Position numbers and translations under genes: made by a program
Assembly (NCBI RefSeq): GCF_001039355.2
Contig: NW_019775882.1
Location: 1-57,042 of the forward strand
Reading direction: 5' to 3'
Origin: Lingula anatina
Lineage: Eukaryota > Brachiopoda > Lingulata > Lingulida > Lingulidae
DNA: 57,042 bases
Shown: positions 43,940 to 55,833 of the stretch, in pieces
Layout: each line of letters begins with the position of its first letter
Numbering within the stretch: position 1 is the first letter of the stretch
Notes under the pieces: model-generated
Told to the model about the DNA's origin: nothing
Databases searched by the model: none
Seen by the model: only the letters and a program-made list of their open reading frames with translations

Positions 43940-44665
43940 ACCATACAGTTTGTTTGTTTGTTTGTTTGTTTGTCTGTCTGTCCTTAATCAACATAACTCA
44001 AAAAGTTATGGACCGATTTTGATAAAATTTACAAAAACTGTCAGAAGTGGGCCAAGGAACAGATGATTAGTTTTTGGTGGTGATCCGGATCAATAATCAA
44101 TCAATAATCAAAAAATAAAAAAACTGATTAAATCATATTAGGCATATAGAATGAAAGTTTAGGGGAGAAACGGTATAGGCCTATTTGGGTGGAGACTTTA
44201 CTGCCTTGGTGGAGATCTGCACTCTCGGAGTGCTTTTCTAGTTACCTCCGCCAATGAGGTTAGGCCTATGTTTTCACCCCTGTTTGTTTGTTTGTATGTC
44301 TGTCTGTTTGTCAGCAACATAACTCAAAAAGTTATGGATGAATTTTGATGGAATTTACAGGGTAGGTCAGACATGGGTTAACTTAGAAGTGATTAGTTTT
44401 TGGTGGTGATCTGGATCAAAAATCAATCAATAATCAATAATCAAAAATAAAAAAACTTAGCTATTGACCGATTTTGATGAAATTTTCAGGAACTGTCAGA
44501 AGTGGGCCAAGGAACAGTAAGTATTTGATGGCGGTCTGGATCAATAATCAATCAATAATCAAAAAAATAAATCATTAGAGAATGAAAATTTAGGGATGAA
44601 ACGGCATTGGATGGAGACTTTGCTGCCTTGACGGAGGTCTGCGCTCTCTGAGTGCTTTTCTTGTT
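43940..44665. repeat. Dispersed repeat with GTTTGTTTGTCTGTCTG start, tandem copies
   Basis: Two to three copies share ACATAACTCAAAAAGTTATG, GATTTTGATGAAATTTTCAG, AGTGGGCCAAGGAACAG and repeated AATCAATCAATAATC, ending in CTCTCGGAGTGCTTTTCTAG or CTCTCTGAGTGCTTTTCTTG. It is a common type of invertebrate genomic repeat. Confidence 0.8.
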
Positions 44666-45305
44666 TTGATGTCTTGGATCGTCACGGAAAAAGGGTCTTT
44701 AAAAGGGAAAAAGGGACGCGGAAAAAGGGTCTTTATTACTCGATCGAAAGCTAGGCAAATGTCACCCTTTGCCAGGGGATGGGCGACAGATTAATTTTTC
44801 ACAAGATATTCACAGATATGGCTTTAGATAAATAGACAGTCATTTCATTCTCTGCCTTTTTCAAATATTCTGCCACCCTGTGGTAGAGGTTGGTCATGGG
44901 TCATATCTTGTTTTTTTCTGCGGCTTCATCGAATTTAAAGAATGCACACAGAAAGTATGATTGATGAAGGTGATAACATTGGCAACTTTTATTATTTTGA
45001 TTAAAATTCTTATGATAAGAAAGGTAAAAGAACTAGACAGCATAAAATATCCACTCGTTTTCATTTTTCTATTTGATTACATTTTCATATGCTTTGTCTT
45101 GGTTTTATATAATAAATGCGCTATTTGCAATGTTCAATGTAGCAGACGAGCGAAGTCACTCCGAAGATTTCATGGAAAGCATGTAAGGTGTAATTACCTA
45201 ACTTCAGTGTTCCAAGATTTTTTTAAAAATAATTTTTTGATATATTTCACGAAGTCTTACCCCCGAATTAGCACGAATATCCATGCGTAAACACTACTGA
45301 CACAC
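44666..45305. other. No gene seen
   Basis: Unrecognised sequence with a short direct repeat (GGAAAAAGGGTCTTTA twice near 44690-44735). An ORF at 44961-45290 is hydrophobic in its first part but has no recognisable family and no splice support. Confidence 0.5.
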
Positions 45306-45307
45306 TT

Positions 45308-45650
45308 AGAGGGCATTTCCAGAGATTTAGATCGATCCACCTAGATCGACCTAACTCCCTAGGGGTTCACGCTAAATTGCAGTCAGCCGACCGTGCACAT
45401 AAATTAATTACCCCCTTACATCTTGTAGTAGGGTGCATTCCCATAGATTTTAGATCGATCTATCCCCGTGGGGAGTCTCACTAGATTACTGTCAGTTTAT
45501 CTGTCTTAAATGTCCGTCCCGCCTACTACAAGCTGTAAGGGGCTAATTAACTTTTGTGTCCGCTCGGCTGACAGCTATTTAGCGTGAACCCCCAGGGAGT
45601 TAGGTTGATCTAGTTGGATCGATCTAATCTCTGGGAATGGGGTCTTATAT
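45308..45650. mobile_element. GATCGATCT-type MITE pair forming a hairpin
   Basis: The left arm (45308-45428: CCTAACTCCCTAGGGGTTCA, CTAAATTGCAGTCAGCCGA) and the right arm (about 45525-45645: complement of the same words) are inverted, with a 95-base middle that starts its own element end (GGGTGCATTCCCATAGATTT). It looks like one copy inserted in a truncated second copy. Confidence 0.7.
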
Positions 45651-46695
45651 ACTAGCTGTTTCCTTACTGCTGTGAAAAAAAAATCGCATGAAATTAAAAA
45701 AGAAAAGCCCCAATAAATGTAAAATTACAACCAGCGTGCGCATTCGTTGAGGGAGCTCTTAATTCTTTATCTTACCTCATCTCCTCAGATGAAAGTTAAA
45801 GAGTTCAATCAAAACTTGACAATTAAAGAATGTTTATGATAGAAGATGCATTGTATATAAGCACAATGCTTTTTATCTGTAGCCCCAATATGACAATTAT
45901 TCTGTTGAATATATTCTCAAAAAGGGAAGATGTTCTTGGACATCCAGACATTGTATATTCCCTTGGCAACTTCTTTGGTGGTCTCAGTGCATGATAGTAA
46001 TTGCTTCACCATCTCCTTTTGTACAGAAGAAAAATTTTCCTTCCATCTCTTTTTAATAATTTAAATGCATTCACCCTTTGGTTGTTTGAGGTTGCTTGAT
46101 TCTTCCTTATGATTCCTATGCAGCAGAACTATCACTCCTCATTTTAACTGACTGATCAGACATGATAAGGCAAGGTTTTCAAAAATTGTTTGTTTTTTTT
46201 TTTGTTTTTTTTTCAGCATAAATGCAGTTCTGATTATTGGGATTTTAAATGTTGATTGTGCTGCTAAGCTTTGTTCATTATTGCATCAGAATTCACAAAA
46301 TTATATATTTTGTGCATCTTTATTTGTTTTATTATTTTTTTAAACCAAATTTTGTGTCAGGTGTTTGCTGCTAGTCGGTCTTGATTGTCCATTGTGGAGC
46401 TAGCTGTGAGATGTTGGTTATAAAATCACTTGGTTCCTTAAGTATCAAGTAGTCATGAAACTTTATAACAGGACCATAAATTACTAAGCCATAGCACAAA
46501 TTTTACTGAAATACAAATTTTATGAAATCCAGGGGTAGATCCACAGATATTTCCTGATAGTCTTCCAAATTATCTTTGTTGATCCATCCTCCATTTTGAC
46601 CGTCTTCTGACAGTAAAAAAATTGATACCCACCATGTAAACTTGAAAATCTGACCGTCCTCCAGAAGACCCAGGAGACAGCCTCAATCCGCCCCT
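45651..46695. other. AT-rich, no gene seen
   Basis: The end of this stretch (46560-46695) shares CATGTAAACTTGAAAATCTG with 34915-34940, a small dispersed repeat. Nothing else is recognised. Confidence 0.5.
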
Positions 46696-46791
46696 NNNNN
46701 NNNNNNNNNNNNNNNNNNNNNNNNNNNNNNNNNNNNNNNNNNNNNNNNNNNNNNNNNNNNNNNNNNNNNNNNNNNNNNNNNNNNNNNNNNN
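46696..46791. other. Assembly gap, 96 N
   Basis: Run of N. Confidence 1.
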
Positions 46792-46899
46792 AGTTGATTG
46801 TATAAAAATGATAGTAAACCTGTTATCGTGTAGTGTGTAATGAAGTGTCAAAAATAAAAATAAACTCATATCATTGCAGTTTGTCAGGTTCAACCCTTA

Positions 46900-49840
46900 A
46901 CTATGTTCAGAATGAATCAGATTGGAAACTTAAATTGTTCTATTGATATTTTTCCTATGTCAACAATGTCCTTAGTTTATCATATATATAATAATGACAG
47001 TAAATTGATCATTTTGTTTTATGTAAGTTGGTGTTGAAAATGGAAATAAACTCTTTTCAGCACAGTTATCTCTTGTTGACATTTTGGCATTTTAAAGGTA
47101 TGACTATGAACTTCTATGGCTTAAATACTTTTGCTAGTCATATTTTCTGAATATCCCATGATGCTTTTATTTTATTATTAAAAATTAATGGTTATCATGC
47201 TGTTAAGCATAATGAAATATTGTTTCAAAGCTTAAGAAAACCCTATTTTGGGCACTGCCTCCATAGTGACCATTAAAGGAAACCATGTCACTTAATCTTC
47301 TCATACTTACAGGAAGGAAGCAGGACTAAAATACAGCTTCAGTTGGAAAATCTGTCTTATTAGTTAATTTTTCTGGGAGTTATACATTTTTTTTTTTTGG
47401 CAAAAATTTTATTTTTCACATATCGGCATTTTCAAAGTTTGAATTGGAACTTCCATTGGCTTGAAGACCTTTGCAAGTCACATTTTCTGAATAGCCATGA
47501 TACTTTTTTTATTATTATTAAAAATTGATGGACATTATGCTGTTAAGCATTATTTAATATTGCATCAAAATTGAAGAAAACCCTATTTTGAGCACTGCCT
47601 TTATAGTGACCATTAAAGAAAAAACATGTCACTTACTTGTCTTAAACTTACAGGAAAAAAACACAGGATAAAATACAGCTTTTCCAGGCTTCTTTTCCAT
47701 TGTGCATTTTTGTGAAATTTTCATTTTTCACATTTTGGCATTTTCAATGTGGGACTTAGAAGCCCAGTGGTAATCAAATTTTCTAAATGTCCATGTAATT
47801 AATAGAAGATAATTAAAATTGGCAGTAATTGGTATGTAATATTGCATCAGTATTGACAAAAAACCTACTTTGTACACTGCCGCCACAAAGGTTATGAAAA
47901 GAAAACTGTGCAACTTATTATTTTTTCAACTTACAAGAATGATTCTTAGAATTTCATACAGCTCAAATTAGAAAACAAGCTCTACTGGATTATCATTTTT
48001 TATTGAATTTATGCATTTTTTGTGAAATTTCATTTTTCTCATTCTTGTATTTTCTGAGTGTGAACTTTAACTCTCAAGGGCCTGAAGCCTTAATTTGCTT
48101 TTACTTTCATTTTACTTTTACCTGTTGTGCATAATTAAAATTTGATATTGACTTTCCAGTTAAGTATAATGTATTATTGCATCAGAATTGAAAGTATCCT
48201 ATTTTGTGCATTATTATTTTCTGCTTTTTGTCTGTACATTTGACAGCTTTGCTGCCTTGTTTTAAATCTTTATTTCCTTTTTCGGCATATATGCAATACT
48301 GTTAACACAATGCAAGGAACACTGAGAGGGCTATTGTCTTGAAACTCACAGGAGTGATCAATCTTATTGAAGTACAGGTCAGGTTCGAAAATGACCATCA
48401 CATTTTAATTTGAGTTATTGATATTTTTCCCATATCAGCAATTTTGTTAGTTACATGTACCATTTAAAAGTGGTAGTAAATAGGTTATTTTGTATTATGT
48501 AAAAACGTGTTGAAAATGGAAATAAACTCATTTCATTAATCCCTTGTTATTTTGGCATTTGCAAGGTGTGACTTTGGGGTTCCATGCACTAGTGGGCTTG
48601 ATTTGGTCTTAAAGTGCAATTTAAGAGCACAAATAGTCTTACATGGTCTTAAAACATGAGTAAGACCATTTCTAGTCTGACAGCTAGCCAATTAAGTTGT
48701 CTCCCCTTACACATTCACCTATTGTGAGCAGAGGTGTCCTCTATTGTGAGGGGGGCATCCCCTATTGTGAGGGAAGGAAACTGCTTGACCACTTAAGTAG
48801 ATGTTAGATCATTTTTGATCTTAAAAGCAGATTCAGTCCTTTTTAAGACTACTGCTGTAATTTTTAAGATCGTGTAAGATCACTTGTGCTCTTAAATTGC
48901 ACTTTAAATCTAGCCCACTAGTGATGGGCCTGAACACCATTGCCAGTCACAATTTCTAAATACACATGTTACCTGCAGTGCATAATTAAACTGGTGGTGA
49001 TTATGCTGTTAACATTTAATATTGCATTTGAAGAAGCCCTTATTTTGGGCACTGTCGCAATAGTGACCATTTCAGCAAAATCATGTCACTTACTATTTAC
49101 AAACTTCCAGAAAGAAAACATGGGACTAAAATACATCTTCATTTATAAATTTGGAAAACCAGTTTGATTGGTTTATTTTTGTGGAAGTTATAAAGTTTTC
49201 TTATGAAATTTGCATTTTTCACCTATTGGCATTTTCAAGGTGTGACTTTGAACTTGGGCTTGAAGATCTTTGCTTGTCATGTTTTCTGAATATCCATGAT
49301 ATTTGATAATTATATATGATTATAAAAAATTGATGGTCATTTTGCTGTTAAACATTATGCAATATTGCATTAATGTAGGAGAAAACCTTATTTTGGGCAC
49401 TGCTGCTGTAGGGACAGGTAATTACGCGAAAACCAGGTTACTACTGATTCTCAAACTTACTGAAAAGATTCATATTACTGAAATGCGGCTTCAGTTGGAA
49501 AACCAGCCTTATTTCATTTTTTCTGGAAGCAGTGCAGTTCTTTGTGAAAATTTAATTTTTCACATATTAATTGGCATTTTCAGTGTGGGACTTAGGGGGC
49601 TTAAAACGGAATTGTAATTTCATTTTCTGACTGTCCGTGTTAGGTATAGTAGATGATTAAAATTGATGGTGATTATGCTGTTAATTAGTATGTAAAATTA
49701 TAAAATTGTCAAAAAACCTAATTTGTGTGCTTCAACCACAAACTCTATAAAAGGAAAACTGTTTTACTTCTTATTTTGTAATGTACAAGAAGATGATTGA
49801 CACACAGCTCAAGTTGGAAAACCAGCTTAATTTGTTATAT
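46900..49840 (+). repeat. Diverged tandem array, unit about 300-350 bases
   Basis: The word pair AAAACCCTATTTTGGGCACT and its variants recurs near 47237, 47580, 47865, 49035, 49383 and 49710, each time preceded by CTGTTAAGCATTATG and followed by TAGTGACCATTAAAG, CTTACAGGAA and GGACTAAAATACAGCTTC. Further single units lie at 41330-42000, 48000-48250 and 51800-51990. A short insert at 48590-48925 has inverted ends (CACTAGTGGGCTTGATTTGG on the left, complement near 48908-48922). Confidence 0.8.
48590..48925. mobile_element. Small MITE in the tandem array
   Basis: The left end CACTAGTGGGCTTGAT with TCTTAAAGTGCAATTTAAG and the right end CTTAAATTGCACTTTAAATC with TAGCCCACTAGTG are inverted repeats of about 40 bases with mismatches. 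The interior repeats CTATTGTGAG three times. Length is about 335. Confidence 0.7.
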
Positions 49841-49842
49841 CA

Positions 49843-51416
49843 CAGGGGCGTAACCAGACCTTTTAAAATTGTGCGCACAGATTTTCAAAATTCCCAGATA
49901 CGGCTAAATGTACACTTACCCAAACAGATATAGGGCAGATAAAATTAAATGTGCCAAATATCATAGCTCAGTTTTCACCAGAAATAAAATCATCAGTTAA
50001 AGTAAAACACAATCCGGCGATTTAAGTTCCATTACATTATTTCACCCGGAAACAAAGCTTTTTCCAGGATTGGGGTACAGGCTGTCCAAAATGGGGAGGG
50101 GGGGGGGGGGGCAGTAAAAATGAAATTAAAAAAAAATTAAAAATAATAAATTTCAATGGGGAGGGAGGGTTAGAAAAAAAAGTAGTTTCGTTGTGACTGA
50201 ATATCAGCGTGCACTACAAATAAAAGTAGTACCATTTTTAAAGACTCACAGACTCACAGTTAAAACTGTGAGTCTGTGACGCATCATAAAAGCTGGGTAC
50301 ATCAAATTACTGTAATAAAATTTCTTACAACGTCAATGGTCACCCTGACAAGCAAAGACGTCATTTTTCAAAAAAAAAAAAATAATAATAAAATAAAATA
50401 AAATCCGTAAGCCGTAAGCCGGCTTTGAAAAAATATAGGCCGTCTGGTGATGTCAGCGGCCGTCCAAAAGACGGCTGGATGGTGCGCTGGGAAATGCCTT
50501 GCCCATAACGGTATATTTATTTAACTAGGGGCTTACTGACAACAACTTTGGGCACTTATGCAGATTGTGCCTGCTTGTATCGAGCTAAATTCTGAATAAC
50601 AGTACGGTAGTGTTGTTCAATGTGGTTTGCTGCAGTTATCCTGAGTTCTCAGAAAATGATCTCAAAAGCAGTTGATCGTTGTACTATTATTATATATACA
50701 TGTACGCCTTCTTGCTATCCACTTTGTGATATCCATGGTCAGCTTCTCTAAGTTGAACTTGTATACACTCTATGGTATCTCTCAGCTTACATGCAGATGC
50801 ATGGCTCCCCAAATCAACCAGTTATATTACAGGATAAAGTTCTGATATGTATAAGTTTAATTATTTGTTTGTAATTGTAAAAATTGCCCATGCCACCCTG
50901 TTAGTTTGGAGGGTTAAGCTGGATCAAGTCCGTGTAAAAATTCTTTGAAGCTTTGCAGGAAAAATCAATCTCCCTTTGTTTCTATGACTCCTTGTTTAGC
51001 CCGATGTTCAGATTTTATCTAGTGCCCCCAGGTCTGCTGGAACTGTTCTTTGAAAATAACACACAAGTAGATTTTTACCTGAGATAAATATCTGCAGCGA
51101 GAGTGCGTTCCATTCACTCAAGACAAAGGCTACCAGAGAGCTGAAGGGCACTTAACCCTCTAATTAAGAGGTAACGGAAGTCCCAGCTAGATGGACGATG
51201 TTTAACTCAGTTCTGTGAAAGCAAACAAGAAGGGGAGTCAGAACATTGGTGCAAATACAGAGGATTTGTACATTCAGGTGACGTTAACATACAACCGAAG
51301 GGGATTTTCGATTATATTCCTTGAAAAATACACTGAACTTATAGAGAATAATAACATGGTTAACCAAAAAAATTGTACGCACAGTGCATCCGTGCGTATG
51401 CCTGGTTACGCCCATG
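49843..51416. mobile_element. TIR element with 5-base target duplication, 1574 bases, non-autonomous
   Basis: The left end is CAGGGGCGTAACCAG and the right end is the complement of CATGGGCGTAACCAG, at 51402-51416. TATCA lies directly outside both ends (49838-49842 and 51417-51421). A second shared subterminal word is TTGTGCGCACAG on the left and the complement of CTGTGCGTACAA on the right. No transposase frame is present. The superfamily is unknown. Confidence 0.82.
50246..50279. repeat. Perfect hairpin, 16-base stem, 2-base loop
   Basis: TCACAGACTCACAGTT, AA, AACTGTGAGTCTGTGA, inside the 49843-51416 element. Confidence 0.9.
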
Positions 51417-51421
51417 TATCA

Positions 51422-52060
51422 TAATATTTTTTTCAGCATATATTATACTATATGCAATTCAAACGATATGCAATACACAAGTGATCAGTGTTATTTAATT
51501 TTTTTTAAAAATCAACTCGATCAGACCATTTTTTTTTTTGAAACTATGCTTTTTTTTTTTTTTTTTTTTTTTTTAAACTATGCTTTTTTTTTTTTTTTTG
51601 CAGCATTTATCATACTAAATGCAATTCAGATAACACATTTCATGGAAAACTGTTTGTCTTATTGTCTTCAAACTTATAGAACTGCATGATGATTATGGTT
51701 TGGGTATAGGTGGAGTTTGCTATTATTCCTGAACTTATCCTTTTTCTTTTTTTTTTTTTATGCAGCATTTATTATACTTAATGCAATAGACATACATTGT
51801 ACCACAGCCATGGAAAAGGCTTCTTAACATTTGTATTCCCTATATGTTCATAATTAATGTTTGGCATTGATTTTTCTGTTAAGCATAATGTTTTATTGCA
51901 TCAAACTTGGCAAAATAACCTTTTTTATGTATCATTATTTTCTGCTTTTTGTCTGTACATTTGACAGCTTTTCTGTCTTGTTTATTGTTCAAAATTTTTA
52001 ATTTAAGTGCCACAGATGTAATTCATTAGTCTCTATCTCCTTTATAAAACTTTTTTCAAG
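51422..52060. other. Poly-T rich sequence upstream of the first visible exon of gene 3
   Basis: Three long T runs (51527-51539, 51551-51573, 51584-51600), each followed by CAGCATTTAT-type sequence. A unit of the 47 kb tandem repeat lies at 51800-51990. Probably an intron of gene 3. Confidence 0.55.
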
Positions 52061-52160
52061 ATATGAATCATTGCTTGATGGAAGTTTCCCAGCAGAAAGT
52101 TCAGTCCCTATGCAGAGTAATGGATGTTTCTGGGGTAATGCACAGGATGGTGGTACACAG
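52061..52160 (+). CDS. Gene 3 exon a
   Basis: Acceptor TTTTTTCAAG|, donor ACACAG|GTAAAG. One base completes an earlier codon, so coding exons exist upstream. It reads YESLLDGSFPAES and ends WGNAQDGGTQ. A second frame starting at an ATG (52063) is also open here but runs into a stop in the next exon. Confidence 0.6.
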
Positions 52161-55100
52161 GTAAAGAGAGGAAACAGAGAATTACTTATTGCTCCAATAT
52201 TATGATGTTAAAGATATAAGAGAAGATGATAATACTGAAAAATAGTAACTATGGGCGTATCTCTGCCAGTTTTAGAGATATAAGCTAGGGACGGAAAATT
52301 TGCAAAGTTCAGTTCATGAAGAAAAAAGGTCAAAGGTCAATTTCAAGGTCATAGATTGCTAGTATAGGACTTCCTATTCAAATTCAATAGTAATTATGAG
52401 CGTATCTCTGACAGTTTTGGAGGTATAAGAGACAAAAGTTGACTTCATGGTGAAAAGTAGATCAAAGGTCAATTTCAGGGTCTCAGTTAGATTTTGTTAA
52501 TGCGGTTAGTGTGTGTGTGCTACTGCATCTATTTATAATGTGCCTATAATTGCATTGTCTAGGTGCATTCTCAGGAGATAACTTTTGAAGTCTTTTTGAT
52601 CCTCTTATTTTGTTCTTCATTCATATATTTTTATTAAGCCATTTCATAGACACATCAGTACGTAATTAATTTGAGTTATATTTTGGAATCATGCAGGCAC
52701 TCTTCAGCCTTGGAGGACAACAAAATCAAGAAGAGGAATGTCCTGGTGCGTTAAACCATGCTGCTGCAGTTAACCAGAAACTAGATATTTCTGCTGAAAA
52801 AGTTTTATCTATGCTTGGTGAGTTACATAATATATGGAAATTAATTGGAAATAGACATTTCTTTCCAATTTTAAAGCTAGGTTTAAGATGAAGTCTTGAA
52901 AAAAAATTGTGCATTGTCTTAAATATGAATAAATTACCAATGCCTACACTGATTTTTTGCCACATTTGACAGTGGCCTAGCTATGATTTAACTTGATCAT
53001 ATTTGCTCAATTTATATTGTTTGCACAAGCACAAATTGACTTAAATATATATGTCATAGAAATAGATACACTGTAGATGGTACATGTATAAAACCTAATC
53101 TGTCTTCAGCGCTTTTGGCTGTTAAATATATGAACTAGTATTGGACCATGATACCAGCAGTATTTCATGGGAACAAGACAAACAATCTTTGTATGTTTAC
53201 CCATAAGTTATACCAGTTTGTCTTCCCATGTTAATTATTCTGTACTTGTAAATTGTAAAGAATTGTATTCAGATAATTAATAATTTTAGATGAAGTTCTA
53301 AGCCAAAGAATTGATACAAAGTTATCAAATTTCCAAGTCTCCTTACAAGATATGCTAAATGATCAACACAAGAGCATTCTTCATCTTTTGAAAGTGACAG
53401 CGCTCAGCAGGCAGAGCCCAATGGTATGTCGCTCCATTTTAGCCACCACTATAAATCATGAAAGAAAATTTTGACAGTAAGGTTGATAGTTCAATTTAGG
53501 CCAATTTGGATATCAGCTTCGTCATTCCTGCAGTTTTTGTTGTAGGTTGTTTTAATTGTACCACCAGCGTAGGCACTGCCGGTACACATGGTTTTAGTCC
53601 CGACACGTCTCGTCCGCTGGCTCTGCCATATCCACTAACTCCATCGCCATGTCACCCTTAATTACTGCTTCTCTTCCTAGACTACAGGAGCCTGCGTACG
53701 CATCTGTTGGATTTTTGTTACATTTAATCTCATCTCGTTCCATATAAATTTTAGACTTTCTTGTGCACAGGTCTAGGTGTGGCACACGTCGCAATGCACC
53801 CTTGTCCAAAATGGGCAAAATCAAATGCTAAAATCTCCCAAACCAAAGGAATTATGGGAAAATTTTCTTCCACCAGTGAGCTCTTGACTCTATAATGACG
53901 TAGGCTGGCTGTTATGAAGTTGTCTGCATGCCTAGTTCATCCTAGGCACGCACAGTGGAAGACATATGTTAGTTCTAAACACTGGTCACAGAAGAGTTTG
54001 GATTTGCCCCCTGATGCAGGTAAGCCTGTGCTATCCTGGCAGTATGGTAATGGGCGTTGTCGTGCTGGAGGGTTAAGTGTTGACACACAAATGGCACAAA
54101 AGCTGTCCTTAGGACTTCATCTCTGTACCACTGGCCAGCCAGATATCCATCCATCACAGCAATGGCTGTTAGTTCTGTCTGAAACTTGCCATTTCTGTCT
54201 GAAAAATTCCCATCTAAACCAAAACACTGTGCCAATGGTAATGGGCAATGACACATATCCTGTCTAGATCAGCCATGGCATGATGTCAACATTGCCAGCA
54301 ACCACTGCAGTCACCATATGTTCTGTCTGGAAACTACCACTTACGCCCGCTCAAACCATAACACTGTGTCAATGGCAATGACCAATTGAATGGCCCCTGT
54401 CCAGATCAGACAGCTGTTGTATGATGTCTACATAGAATTTGGTCTCCAAAACTTATTTGTCTGATTTCTGTGTCCACTAGCATTGATAGTGGATATATAA
54501 TTGATTTTTGCTAAATTTTTGTGTTTAGAGTAAATTTCTGAAAACCCAGAGCCAGCCACTGTCTAAAATCACTCAAGCATTTCAGGACTCTACTGCAGGA
54601 CTGAAATGGTGTTCTGCTATTGAATACAGTGACTATACTAACATATGTACATATTTGTGTAATTTGAAGCACTATGGTAAAAACAAAAACTTCTTTCTTT
54701 TTTGGACAGTATATAAAGATAAGGAAAATGACAATTACTAACAGAAACACCATTTCACCAACTTTTAACTCTTTCTCTCTCTCTTTATATAGTTAAGACT
54801 TTCTCAGTTCATACTGGAAGAGCAAACAACAGGTAAAATAGCATTGTTTTCCTTTTTACAATCTTGATCAGTTGTGTAAATTATAATGATAGGTTCTACC
54901 AAATACAACTAAAAATTAGTTATTAGGCCTTAAAAATAGTGTGTTTATCTTCAGAAAAAAAATTGAATGTGGTGAATTTTTTAATTTTTAATTTTTTTTT
55001 TTTTTCTGATATACATTCAGTCCAGATCCCTAAAATTTGAGCAACTGCAGAACTGCTTCATTAGTTAACTGAATGCATTATAATCCAACATTATTCTGTT

Positions 55101-55791
55101 GGGAATGTTCTCAAAGAGAGGAAAAATAGAGTAATGATTAGATCTTTTCAGTGGGCAAAAATGTTTAGATTAAATGAAATTTCTATATGGCATATTTGGT
55201 GCTTTTGCATAGAATAAAACTACAGAGTAGCCTGCTTTTTAATTTGGTGGCTACCACTCAGCGGGAATGTTCTAATTTGCAGAAATTATTACTTTAAAAT
55301 ACAGTATATATACTGAGTACAATGTACTGTCTATAAAATCATAAAAATTTATATGTGTCTGTATACTTGACAACCTTGCTATGTAGTTACAGATAAGATG
55401 TGCTTTTGTCATTTTTATGCTTTTAACAAGTTTGAATTGTGTGTCAAATTTATTTATGATTTTGCAGATTTCCCAAGTCAGACAGACAGCAGTCAGTCAA
55501 GGTAACCACATGATATATTTTTCTTTTGCTGTACTGCTTTCATTATATTACTGCTATTTATATTTTAGTCAATAAGACATTTATGCTCTTGTGTTAGAGT
55601 AACTATATTATATGCAAGCAGTTAATTTTTCAAATATGTACTAGTTGATAATATTATATATTTAACATTTATCATTCTTGTTTGAATTTTAAAAAAGCAA
55701 AAGAAACATATGAGATCACAATCAACCTGTACCAAGGGTAGTAATGGAAAAATGTAAAGGACAGAAAACAAGAGTCACAACACTACTACAC

Positions 55792-55833
<42 letters not shown>

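Noticed and set aside
44961-45290. 109-residue ORF with hydrophobic start
   Set aside because: Low-complexity, Ile/Phe/Lys-rich composition as expected of AT-rich DNA; no splice or family support.
54527-54610. Possible exon with a good acceptor (GTGTTTAG|AGTAAATTTC) and an open frame SKFLKTQSQPLSKITQAFQD
   Set aside because: The only nearby donor (AAATG|GTGTTC) leaves phase 2, which gives an immediate stop in the next exon at 54793. Without it, exons at 53423 and 54793 join in frame. It could be an alternative exon with a later donor, but I see none.
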